36,551 nucleotides of DNA. Origin: an uncultured Granulicella sp. (GTDB lineage: Bacteria > Acidobacteriota > Terriglobia > Terriglobales > Acidobacteriaceae). The stretch lies in assembly GCA_937873145.1 (NCBI GenBank), contig CALMVK010000342.1, positions 1 to 36,551 on the forward strand, given 5' to 3'. Shown here piece after piece: positions 1 through 7,276 of this stretch. How positions within the stretch are numbered: the first letter of the stretch is position 1; every line of letters starts with the position of its first letter. The notes under the pieces were generated by a model. It was not told the DNA's origin, ran no database searches, and was given only the letters and a program-made list of their open reading frames with translations. The position numbers and the translations under genes are program-made.

Positions 1-398
1 GCGAACATGGTTCCGCGGCAGGCGGGCTTGCCGCAGAAGCAGTCCTGGGTGGCGTCGTCCGAATCCCACAGGTTGTACTCGTAGACGAGCTCTTCGCCGG
101 CGGCGATGTCGCGCAGGGCGACGACGAAGATGCGTTCGTCTTCCTCGCGGGTCTCGCAGTTGGGTTCGCAGCAGTGATTCATGAACATGGCGGCGCCGAA
201 GCCGTCGATGACCATGTTGTCTTCGCCATAGCCAAAAAGGTAAGTGACGACGCGGTCGGCGTAGCGGAGGTCGGCGACTTTCTTGGACATGCGCGGGCCG
301 TCGTACTCGCAGATGCGGCGGCCTTTGCGGATGGACCGGGTGGTGTAGCAGCCGGCGGCGTGGATGCTGGAGGATCGAACGATCAGGCCGTTGCTCAA
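1..398 (-). CDS. SET-domain protein (putative protein-lysine methyltransferase), 3' end cut by window edge
   Basis: This leftward gene runs off the window, but nearly all of it is present (about 132 codons). The translation holds the SET signature: an RSSSIHAAG start, GCYTTRSIRKG, ICEYDG, the cofactor-site motif NHCCEPNCET (canonical NHSCxPNC), then GEELVYEY and the post-SET cysteine motif CFCGKPACRGTM just before the edge. SET proteins transfer methyl groups from S-adenosylmethionine to lysine side chains; the post-SET cysteines normally bind zinc. The reading frame has a TGA only two codons upstream of a TTG at 398-396, so TTG is the likely start, with GAGG about four bases before it. Small stand-alone SET proteins occur in several bacterial phyla and their targets are mostly unknown. 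The next gene diverges from it across about 73 bp. Family assignment is secure; substrate is not. Confidence 0.85.
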   Translation of the reverse strand, partial: MSNGLIVRSSSIHAAGCYTTRSIRKGRRICEYDGPRMSKKVADLRYADRVVTYLFGYGEDNMVIDGFGAAMFMNHCCEPNCETREEDERIFVVALRDIAAGEELVYEYNLWDSDDATQDCFCGKPACRGTMF

Positions 399-471
399 GA
401 GACCTCAAGGGGAGCAAGCCAGGCGAAAAAACCGATGCGTCGCAAGACCCGTCCAACTAAACTAGACAACG

Positions 472-1380
472 ATGGAGCTGACTATACCAAAGCGCAGGCG
501 GCAGAGTCGGACATGCGGGCGGATGTTCGGACGGACGCTTGCGGGGGCGGGCCTGCTGTGGGCGATCTTGCCTGCCGTGCGTGCGCAGTACACGCCGTCC
601 CCGCCGCCGCTGACGACCGCACCCTGCCAGCCGACAAAAAAAGATCCGTGTACGCCGCCCCCCTCGACACCTCCGCCTCCGGCAACGGCGGACCAGTTTC
701 CGTTCCCCGGGGAGGCTAAGCCGGCTGCTCCGGCGCCGGCAGACGCGTTTCCGTTTCCGGGAGAGCCTGCTCCGGAGTCGGCTCCGGGAGCCTCGAAAGC
801 TCCTGCTTCCGGTTCCGGCGCACAAGGCAGTACGCCGCCTCCGGTTGACTCTGGCGACGCGTTTCCGTTTCCGGGAGAGCCTCCGAGCGCACCTGCGCCT
901 GACCGGAGCTCCGCTGGTTCTTCCAGTTCCAGCAGTTCTTCGAGTTCCTCCAACTCGTCCAGCTCCTCCAGCTCTTCCTCGTCAAGCTCATCCTCCAGTT
1001 CATCGAGCGGTGCCCCGGCGGATAACTCGTCCGATGAGGATTCCCCTTTGAAAGATGAGGGAAGCTCCGGGTCGACGAGGTCCAGCCGCCGGCATCTGCC
1101 GAAGGTGGAAGACCTGGACAAGCGCGAGGCGACGGACGTAGAGGTCTCGCGCTACTATTTCTCAACCGGCGACTTCAAAGCGGCGTACCTGCGCGCCAAG
1201 GATGCCGTATCGCTTTATGGAGACGACGAGGCGGCGCATTTAGCTCTTGCACAAAGTGCCGAGCATCTGGGCAAGCGCGACGAGGCGATTGCGGAGTACA
1301 CCACTTTTTTGAAGCTCGATCCGGATGGGCCGAAGTCGAAGCTGGCGCGCAAGTCGCTCGCTGAGCTGGGCGCAAAGTAG
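472..1380 (+). CDS. Secreted serine-rich TPR protein with FPFPGE repeats
   Basis: The 302-residue product is probably exported. A basic N-terminus is followed by a hydrophobic stretch ending in AVRAQ near residue 39, a plausible signal-peptidase I site. The ATG at 523 (codon 18) would give a more ordinary signal peptide and is an alternative start. Residues 40-145 are rich in Pro and Ala and contain three copies of the motif FPFPGE, at about residues 76, 93 and 131. Residues 146-179 are almost pure serine written with mixed codons (TCC, AGC, TCT, TCG, TCA). The C-terminal 85 residues form about two TPR helical hairpins (YYFSTGDFKAAYLRAKDAV; AHLALAQSAEHLGKRDEAIAEY). The architecture suggests an extracytoplasmic scaffold or tether: a flexible linker displaying a protein-binding TPR domain. 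No enzymatic motif is visible. The gene ends 7 bp from the next, convergent gene. Confidence 0.8.
   Translation: MELTIPKRRRQSRTCGRMFGRTLAGAGLLWAILPAVRAQYTPSPPPLTTAPCQPTKKDPCTPPPSTPPPPATADQFPFPGEAKPAAPAPADAFPFPGEPAPESAPGASKAPASGSGAQGSTPPPVDSGDAFPFPGEPPSAPAPDRSSAGSSSSSSSSSSSNSSSSSSSSSSSSSSSSSSGAPADNSSDEDSPLKDEGSSGSTRSSRRHLPKVEDLDKREATDVEVSRYYFSTGDFKAAYLRAKDAVSLYGDDEAAHLALAQSAEHLGKRDEAIAEYTTFLKLDPDGPKSKLARKSLAELGAK
691..882 (+). repeat. Three copies of a 27-bp FPFPGE-coding repeat
   Basis: Copies lie at 691-717, 742-768 and 856-882. The second and third are identical over 27 bp, coding D-A-F-P-F-P-G-E-P; the first differs at several positions and codes D-Q-F-P-F-P-G-E-A. Identity at the DNA level suggests a fairly recent duplication of copies two and three. 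Confidence 0.85.
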
Positions 1381-1387
1381 GTCATGG

Positions 1388-1798
1388 TTAGCCGTCTTCT
1401 TCCATCTCGTCTTCAACGCGCAGGTAGCGGCGCATGTAGCGCAGCGGCTCTTCGGCAAGGGCGAGCTCGCGAAGATGATACCTCCAGGCGTCTTTGCGGC
1501 CGCTGCGGCGCGTGTACGGTTTGCGCTTGACGATGCCGATAGAGCCGTCAGGCCGGGTGCGCTGAAAGGTCTGCGCCGTCACCTGGAAGGTGATGGTGCC
1601 TCCCGCCTTCCAGAAGTTGCGGGCAAACTCATGCGAGAAGAGCAGGGCATAGTAGCGGCGCTCTTCGGCAAGCGTTTCAATGGCCTGCTGGCCATTGGTC
1701 CACGCCAGGCCAAGTCTGGAGGTGTACCACTTGCGGAACTCGAAACCGTTCTCGCGTGCCTGGCCCAATAAGAGTTGAAGAAGCTGAAATCGCGTCAT
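1388..1798 (-). CDS. Conserved protein of unknown function
   Basis: I do not recognise a named family. The ATG at 1798 starts MTRFQLLQLLLGQARENGFEFRKWY, preceded by an AAAGGCGG-like ribosome site; the frame stays open upstream to 1891, but the extra residues look non-coding. The 136-residue product has no signal peptide or membrane span. It is basic and aromatic, with a central YYALLFSHEFARNFWKAGG segment, a TFQVTAQTFQRTRPDG segment and a basic C-terminal block (KRKPYTRRSGRKDAWRYHLRELALAEEPLRYMRRYL) ending in acidic residues. The composition would fit nucleic-acid or protein binding, but that is only a guess. It is convergent with the serine-rich TPR gene (7-bp gap) and divergent from the next TPR gene. 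Confidence that it is a real gene is good. Confidence 0.7.
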   Translation of the reverse strand: MTRFQLLQLLLGQARENGFEFRKWYTSRLGLAWTNGQQAIETLAEERRYYALLFSHEFARNFWKAGGTITFQVTAQTFQRTRPDGSIGIVKRKPYTRRSGRKDAWRYHLRELALAEEPLRYMRRYLRVEDEMEEDG

Positions 1799-1987
1799 GC
1801 AACCGCCTTTAGGCGTTCGCCGGAGGCTCTCGAAGCGAACGTCCCGTCCAGTGTACGAGCAGAGCCGGCAACGCTTCTTTACAGTCCGCATCCGGCTGGC
1901 TGAGGGCAGACTTCCATTCCGGCGCCGCTGGTCTTCGCGGAAAGCTTTTGGGTCGTGGATGAATCTGGACCCGGGCTAAACTTGAGA

Positions 1988-3238
1988 ATGTCTATGCGCT
2001 CTTCCCGTGTGTGTGTTTTGGCGTGCGTTCTGTTTCTCTCCGGGCCTGCGGGTCTGGCTTCCGGTGCTGCTCCTTTGCCGGTCCCTGCGCCGGTCACGCC
2101 GAACCCCCATACCGATCCGCTCAACCTCGATCCTATGGTGCGGGAGGGCTATACGCACTTTTACAACCTGGATTATGACGGCGCGTTAAAACGCTTCGAT
2201 GCCGTCCTGCAGGCGCATCCGCGGGAACCCATCGCGTACGCCTATGCCTTACAGGCGATGATCTTCCGCGAGCTCTATCACCAGGATCTGCTGGATACGA
2301 CCTACTACGCGCACGATTCGTTCCTAACGACGCAACGCCGCGTGGACATTCCGGAGGCTTCGCGGCAGAGGATCGAGTTTCTCTCAGACCAGGTGATGAC
2401 GCTGGCTGACGAACGGCTGAAGACCAATCCTCAAGACGAAAACGCACTGTTTGCCCGGGGGTATGCGCGCGGGCTGCATGCCGCGTACATCACCTTGGCG
2501 GATCACTCTTTTTTTGCAGCGGCACGGCAAGGCCTGGCGGCGCGGAACGATTCGGAGGCGGTGCTGAAGATCGATCCCGAGTACGCCGACGCCGACATGG
2601 CCATCGGCATCCAGCAGTTTGCGGTGGCCAGCCTGCCGCGCATGGTGCGCCTGATGGTGGGCATTGCGGGGGTGGGCGGCAACAAGGAGAAGGGGTTGAA
2701 TTTACTGAGGATTTCCGCTGAGAAGGGTGTGATCACCAATGTGGAGTCGCGTACGACGTTGTCTTTGTTCCTGCGCCACGACGCGCGCTATGCGGAGGCG
2801 CTGAACGTGCAGCATGGATTGGCGGCACAGTTTCCACACGACTATCTCTTCCGCCTGGAAGAGGCCAATCTGACCAAGGATGAAGGCCATGGACCGGAAG
2901 CGATCGCGATCTATCGGCAGGTACTGGCGGACGCACGCAAGCCAGGCTACTTTATCGATCCGCGCCTGCAGATGGCGTGGTTTGGCCTGGCCGATACGGA
3001 ACGTGGGCAGAACGATGTGGAGGACGCCGCGAAGCACTATCTTGAGGCGGCGTCACAGCCGGAGTGCTCGGACTGGCTGCGCAAGCGGGCGGAGCTGAAC
3101 GCAGGCGAGATGCTCGATCTGCTGCACGACCACACAGGGGCGATGGTGCAGTATCAGAAGGCCGGAGCCGCGGGCGGGGACCAGTCGCAGGCGGACATAG
3201 CTCGTAAGCTCATCAAAACGCCTTACCGAGACAAGTAG
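1988..3238 (+). CDS. Secreted TPR-repeat protein
   Basis: The product (about 416 residues) begins with a clear signal peptide, MSMRSSRVCVLACVLFLSGPAGLASG, so I place the start at the ATG at 1988; an in-frame codon at 1955 would add an unlikely polar extension. The mature protein is helical with TPR-like pairs: VREGYTHFYNLDYDGALKRFDAVLQAHP near the N-terminus, then KTNPQDENALFARGYARG, a middle segment with few repeats, and LADTERGQNDVEDAAKHYLEAA plus GEMLDLLHDHTGAMVQYQKA near the end. No catalytic motif is seen. It is likely a periplasmic or surface protein mediating protein contacts. Its last 16 bases overlap the 3' end of the oppositely oriented glycosyltransferase gene. Similar proteins are common in Acidobacteriota and have no assigned function. 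Confidence 0.8.
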   Translation: MSMRSSRVCVLACVLFLSGPAGLASGAAPLPVPAPVTPNPHTDPLNLDPMVREGYTHFYNLDYDGALKRFDAVLQAHPREPIAYAYALQAMIFRELYHQDLLDTTYYAHDSFLTTQRRVDIPEASRQRIEFLSDQVMTLADERLKTNPQDENALFARGYARGLHAAYITLADHSFFAAARQGLAARNDSEAVLKIDPEYADADMAIGIQQFAVASLPRMVRLMVGIAGVGGNKEKGLNLLRISAEKGVITNVESRTTLSLFLRHDARYAEALNVQHGLAAQFPHDYLFRLEEANLTKDEGHGPEAIAIYRQVLADARKPGYFIDPRLQMAWFGLADTERGQNDVEDAAKHYLEAASQPECSDWLRKRAELNAGEMLDLLHDHTGAMVQYQKAGAAGGDQSQADIARKLIKTPYRDK

Positions 3239-4542
3239 ACCTCCTTCAGCAAGGCGGCATAGCGGGCTGCCAGCGGGCGACGGTGATAGCTCGCGATGCG
3301 GTCGTCGTTCCTTACAGGAAGAGATACTGTGTCCTCGTTGGCGAGAACCTTCTGCAGCATGGCGCGGAGGGCGTCGACGTTGCCGACGTCTGCCCAGATG
3401 CCAGCGCCGGTCTCTTCGAGCAGACGGCGAACGTCTCCTTCCGGGTGCAGGGCGGCGACGATCGGTTTGCCGCCGCTGAGATAGTCGTAGAACTTGGCGG
3501 CGACGTTGATACGGTCGTGGCTGATCAGCAAGAGGTAGTCGGTGGAGTCGATGGCTCGCAGGGCTTCGGCTTGCGGGAGGAAGCCCTGGAGTTCGAGCGT
3601 CTCGCCCAGGCGGAGGAGCGAGGCGCGGAGGGCGGGCGTCTCAATGTGGCCGATATAGCGAAGCTGAAGGCGGTGACGGAGCTGCTGGGGTAGGGTGAGG
3701 ACGGCGTCGACGAAGCTCGTGGGGTCGGTGGAGCCGTAGACGGAGCCGATATAGGTGAGGACGACCCGGCTGTTTGCAGAGGAAGGCGGTGGCGGCGCGG
3801 GCAGGGCGATAGCTCGGTCGAAGCCGTTGGGGATGCAGACGAACTTGGCTGGGTCCTGATCGGAGTAGCGGCCGAGCAGCTCGCGACGGGCAGCCTCCGT
3901 GACGGCGACAATGGTGGTGGCCGCTCGGACGGCTTCACCTTCCGAGCGCTGGGCGACGGTGCGGGCGCGCTGATTGTTGTTGAAGCTGACGAGTTCGAGG
4001 GTGGTTGAGAGCCACTCGTCGCGGAAGTCGAGAACGATGGGCAGGGCGGGGAAGCGTCTGCGCAGACGCGCGACGAGCAGCGCGGTGGAGAACGGCGGGA
4101 CGGTGAGGACGATGGCGTCGATCTTGCGCCGGCGCACGATGCGGCAGGCCGCAGGAAAGGCGAAAGGGAGCCAGCCGATCTGGGGGTCGGGAAGCAGCAG
4201 GTTGCCGACAAGGGTGCGGAGACGTTGCTTAAGGGAGCGTGCGGTCGTTGTGCCGGCCGGTGCAGCGGTGGACCGTCCACTACTGCCGCGGCCGCTCACC
4301 AAGCCTTTGAGTGCTTTGCGCAGAGCGAAGGGTAGATCGAGAGTCCAGGTGCGGTGCACGGTGACGCTCACCGGAACCTGATCGAGGAGAGAGAGGTCCT
4401 TGCCTACCGAAGGCGCGTTGCGGGCCGTGAGCACGTCAAGCCGGATGCCGTTTTCCGGCAGGTACTTGGCTAAGCTAAGCGCGCGCAGAACCCCGACTCC
4501 CCCCGCAGGAGGAAAGGAGAAGGTGATCAGCAGAACGTTCAA
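3223..4542 (-). CDS. Glycosyltransferase, GT4-like (WcaI-type GT-B fold)
   Basis: The protein begins LNVLLITFSFPPAGGVGVLRALSLAKYLP, the N-terminal Rossmann signature of GT4 enzymes that transfer sugars from nucleotide donors to lipid-linked oligosaccharides at the cytoplasmic membrane face. This match places the start at a TTG (4542-4540) preceded by GGGAG about ten bases upstream; an in-frame GTG at 4623 is possible but adds 27 polar residues. The acceptor half contains IDAIVLTVPPFSTALLVARL and IVLDFRDEW. The donor half contains VVLTYIGSVYGSTDP and ends with KFYDYLSGGKPIVAALHPEGDVRRLLEETGAG, equivalent to the usual KxYEYLAxGxPV segment. The length of 439 residues is normal for the family. 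It is probably part of the EPS locus. Sugar specificity cannot be read from the sequence. Confidence 0.85.
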   Translation of the reverse strand: MNVLLITFSFPPAGGVGVLRALSLAKYLPENGIRLDVLTARNAPSVGKDLSLLDQVPVSVTVHRTWTLDLPFALRKALKGLVSGRGSSGRSTAAPAGTTTARSLKQRLRTLVGNLLLPDPQIGWLPFAFPAACRIVRRRKIDAIVLTVPPFSTALLVARLRRRFPALPIVLDFRDEWLSTTLELVSFNNNQRARTVAQRSEGEAVRAATTIVAVTEAARRELLGRYSDQDPAKFVCIPNGFDRAIALPAPPPPSSANSRVVLTYIGSVYGSTDPTSFVDAVLTLPQQLRHRLQLRYIGHIETPALRASLLRLGETLELQGFLPQAEALRAIDSTDYLLLISHDRINVAAKFYDYLSGGKPIVAALHPEGDVRRLLEETGAGIWADVGNVDALRAMLQKVLANEDTVSLPVRNDDRIASYHRRPLAARYAALLKEVYLSR

Positions 4543-4692
4543 GTGCGAAGAGCTCCCATGCGCGATGCGTCCGCGGCTGGCGGGCGACTTTCTTAGTGTA
4601 AGACGAACGTTTGGGGCAGGCACTCCCTCGATCGTGGAATACAGAAGCGGCTCTTTCGTACGGTAGAATCGTGGGGCAAGAACCTAAGCCTC

Positions 4693-6168
4693 ATGGGACT
4701 TTTCTTCACGCTGGTCTTTACGCTTTGCGCCTATCTTAGCCCTGAGACGCTGTTCGGGAGCTTGGCGCAGTACCACGTTGAGATCGTGATTGCGGTGCTG
4801 GCGATGCTCGGTTCGTTGCTGGCGGTTGGCCAGTACAGTGTGTTCCGTCCGGTGCAGGCGTGGGCGGTGCTTGGCTTGAGCATGGCCGTGATGCTCTCGT
4901 TCATCTTTATCGGTCTCAAGGGCGAGACCTTGGATGCGCTGCTCGGCATTTTGCCGAACGTCATGATCTATTTTATGGTTGCTATCAACTTTAAGAAGAA
5001 GTCGCACCTGCAGCTGTTGATTTTGGTGCTGTTGTTTACGGCTTTCTTCAATATCTTCGAAGGGCTCCAAGCCGCGCGAATGGGGGATGAGGATGGCAAG
5101 CGCATCATCATGATGCAAGGCGCGAACGGTGCGTTTGCCCGTATTCAAGCGCGCACCTTCCTGGCCGATCCGAACGACTTTGGGCAAATGCTGATCGGTC
5201 TACTGCCGTGTCTGTTCTTCTTTTGGAAGAAGGGCAGCCCGCCACGCAACCTGTTTCTGGTCTACCTTCCGGCGGCGGTGCTGCTCTTTGGACTTTACCT
5301 GACGCATTCCCGTGGCGCGATGATGGCTGTGCTCATCGTGGCGGTCGTCGCGGGAAGGAAGAAGCTTGGCATCGTGCCGTCGGCGATCGGCGCAGGCCTG
5401 CTGTTTGTCGGGCTGACGGCCAGCGGGTGGTCCGGAGGGCGCGAGGTGTCCGCAGCCAGCGGATCGGATCGGACCGATGCATGGGGCGCGGGGCTTGAGC
5501 TCTTGAAGGCGCACCCACTGTTCGGAGTGGGCTTCGGCCGGTTCTCTGAGTACTACACCATCACGGCGCATAACACGTTGGTGGTTTGCGCTGCGGAGTT
5601 GGGGTTATTTGGGTTTTTCTGCTGGATGCTCTTCCTGTTTCCAACGTTGCGCGACTGCTTCGTCCTAAGTAAACCGTCCTTAAGACAAGAGGATGCGGAG
5701 AAGCACGAGGAGCCTGGGCGTCCGGTTTACTTGCCGGCGAAGCTCGGCCTCTCTCCTGCCGGAGCTGCGCACTACGGACTGGGACAAACATACCTGCAGT
5801 TCCAGGGCGCAGCGGCCGAGACGGCTGCGCTTGCGGGGCCGCCGGCGATGACCGGGCTGCCTGGCTATGCGGGCGAGTTTGAAGACAGGCCTTTACCTCC
5901 CGCCGAGATCCATCGTCTGGCCGGCGTCATGCTCGTCTCGATCGCCGGCTTTCTCGCCGCAGGCTGGTTCCTTTCCAGAGCCTTCACCATGACCTTCTTT
6001 CTGATCGGAGGTATGATTCAGGCCTTGTACCGCATGGGTCTCGCGCAGGAGATTGCACCGCCTCCGCTCACCATGGCGTTTGCCGCCAAGCGGTCTGTGA
6101 TGCTGTGTATGGCGGGAATCGCGATGATGTATGTCTTCCTGCGGCTGGTCAACCTGATGGGCAAGTAG
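4693..6168 (+). CDS. O-antigen-ligase/Wzy-like membrane protein (EPS polymerase or O-glycosylation ligase)
   Basis: This 491-residue integral membrane protein has about ten hydrophobic segments. It carries hallmarks of the O-antigen ligase/polymerase superfamily: RTFLADPNDFGQMLIGLLP (DPND at 159-162), LTHSRGAMMAV (204-212), and the periplasmic loop with GSDRTDAWGAGLELLKAHPLFGVGFGRF followed by TAHNTLVVCAAELGLFGF (His293-Asn294). Such proteins join undecaprenyl-linked glycans to each other, to lipid A or to proteins on the periplasmic side. A long hydrophilic insert (about residues 325-400), rich in Gly, Pro and Ala, separates the core from the last three helices, which is longer than usual. 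Members of this kind often accompany exosortase EPS clusters, which fits the operon further right. The downstream gene starts 21 bp later and is probably cotranscribed. Confidence 0.85.
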   Translation: MGLFFTLVFTLCAYLSPETLFGSLAQYHVEIVIAVLAMLGSLLAVGQYSVFRPVQAWAVLGLSMAVMLSFIFIGLKGETLDALLGILPNVMIYFMVAINFKKKSHLQLLILVLLFTAFFNIFEGLQAARMGDEDGKRIIMMQGANGAFARIQARTFLADPNDFGQMLIGLLPCLFFFWKKGSPPRNLFLVYLPAAVLLFGLYLTHSRGAMMAVLIVAVVAGRKKLGIVPSAIGAGLLFVGLTASGWSGGREVSAASGSDRTDAWGAGLELLKAHPLFGVGFGRFSEYYTITAHNTLVVCAAELGLFGFFCWMLFLFPTLRDCFVLSKPSLRQEDAEKHEEPGRPVYLPAKLGLSPAGAAHYGLGQTYLQFQGAAAETAALAGPPAMTGLPGYAGEFEDRPLPPAEIHRLAGVMLVSIAGFLAAGWFLSRAFTMTFFLIGGMIQALYRMGLAQEIAPPPLTMAFAAKRSVMLCMAGIAMMYVFLRLVNLMGK

Positions 6169-6189
6169 GCTAAGAGGAGGAGAAATCGA

Positions 6190-7272
6190 TTGACTTGGAA
6201 GAGAACCTCGCGTGCGTTGCCGATCCAGGGCTGGATGCTGGTGACATTGACTTTGCTCGCGCTCGCTTTGCTGTGGATGGCTGGAAGTCTCCGGATCAAA
6301 CGGAGTCTCCAGGAGACAGCCAACGTGGTCGTGGAAGCTCAGGACGCTGAGGCGGGCAAGAGTCCCATGCTCGGCGGCTGTCCGATGTTTCCCCCCGGCA
6401 ACGTCTGGAACGTGGCCATCGACCATCTGCCGAAGGATCCCCGGTCGGAGGCCTACATCGCGGGAATCGGCCCCGCCAAGCCGGTGCATCCGGACTTTTC
6501 GGCTAATCCGCTATACGGCATTCCGTACATGATCCTTCCTCCGGGAACGCGTCCTGCCGTGACGCACTTTGAGTACCGGAACGAAAGCGACCTGGCGAAC
6601 TACCCCATTCCCCCCGGAGCTCTGATAGAGAGCGGCGGCAAACCAGGAGGGGATAACCATATTCTGCTGCTCGATGCGCGCCGCTGCCTGCTGTTTGAGG
6701 TGTACGCAGCCGAAGCGCAGAAAGATGGGTCGTGGAAGGCTGGCTCGGGAATCCGCATCGATCTGACCAGTCAAGGCTTAAGGCCGGAGGGCTGGACCTC
6801 GGCGGACGCGGCGGGGCTGCCGATTCTGCCCGGGCTGGTGCGCTACGACGAGGTGGCCTCCGGGGAGATTCGGCACGCTTTGCGCTTTACGGTGCCGCAT
6901 ACGCGCAATGAGTTTGTGTGGCCCGCGCGGCATATGGCCTCGCACGATGCCAACCCGAATCTTCCTCCTATGGGAGAGCGGTTCCGGCTGCGTGCGGACT
7001 TCGATGTCTCGAAGTTTTCAAAGACCAACCAGGTCATCATGGTTGCCATGAAGCGGTATGGTATGTTCCTGGCCGATAACGGCGGGGCCATGTTCGTCAC
7101 CGGTGCACCGGATAAACATTGGGACGACATGGACTTGCGTCATCTAAATGCGATGAAGGCCTCTGACTTTGAGGCCGTGGACGAGTCGGAGCTCGAGATG
7201 ACCTCGTCGTCGGCTCGCGTGGATCCCTTGGTGATGAAGCGGTATGCGGGCCAGCCTGCGTCGGTGCGCTGA
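6190..7272 (+). CDS. Membrane-anchored conserved protein of unknown function, NxWN-type
   Basis: The start is a TTG at 6190, supported by a strong AGGAGG at 6175-6180. The 360-residue product has one N-terminal membrane segment (about residues 15-33, MLVTLTLLALALLWMAGSL) and an extracytoplasmic domain. That domain opens with FPPGNVWNVAIDHLPKDPRSEAYIAGIG and continues with HPDFSANPLYGIPYMILP, YPIPPGALIESG, GDNHILLLDARRCLLFEVYAA, GWTSADAAGLPILPGLVRYDEVASGEIRHALRFT and PNLPPMGERFRLRADFDVSKF. I recall these blocks as a widespread family of secreted bacterial proteins without a known function. Conserved Asp, His and Glu residues would allow an enzyme, but no named catalytic motif is visible. Its position directly behind the polymerase/ligase gene suggests a role in EPS processing or surface attachment; this is inference. 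Confidence 0.8.
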   Translation: MTWKRTSRALPIQGWMLVTLTLLALALLWMAGSLRIKRSLQETANVVVEAQDAEAGKSPMLGGCPMFPPGNVWNVAIDHLPKDPRSEAYIAGIGPAKPVHPDFSANPLYGIPYMILPPGTRPAVTHFEYRNESDLANYPIPPGALIESGGKPGGDNHILLLDARRCLLFEVYAAEAQKDGSWKAGSGIRIDLTSQGLRPEGWTSADAAGLPILPGLVRYDEVASGEIRHALRFTVPHTRNEFVWPARHMASHDANPNLPPMGERFRLRADFDVSKFSKTNQVIMVAMKRYGMFLADNGGAMFVTGAPDKHWDDMDLRHLNAMKASDFEAVDESELEMTSSSARVDPLVMKRYAGQPASVR

Positions 7273-7276
7273 AAGC

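Noticed and set aside
462..1121. A minus-strand frame rich in Glu and Leu (EELEELDELEELEELL) that looks like a coiled coil.
   Set aside because: It is the exact complement of the polyserine and Pro-rich coding region of the TPR protein and has no separate start signal or homology.
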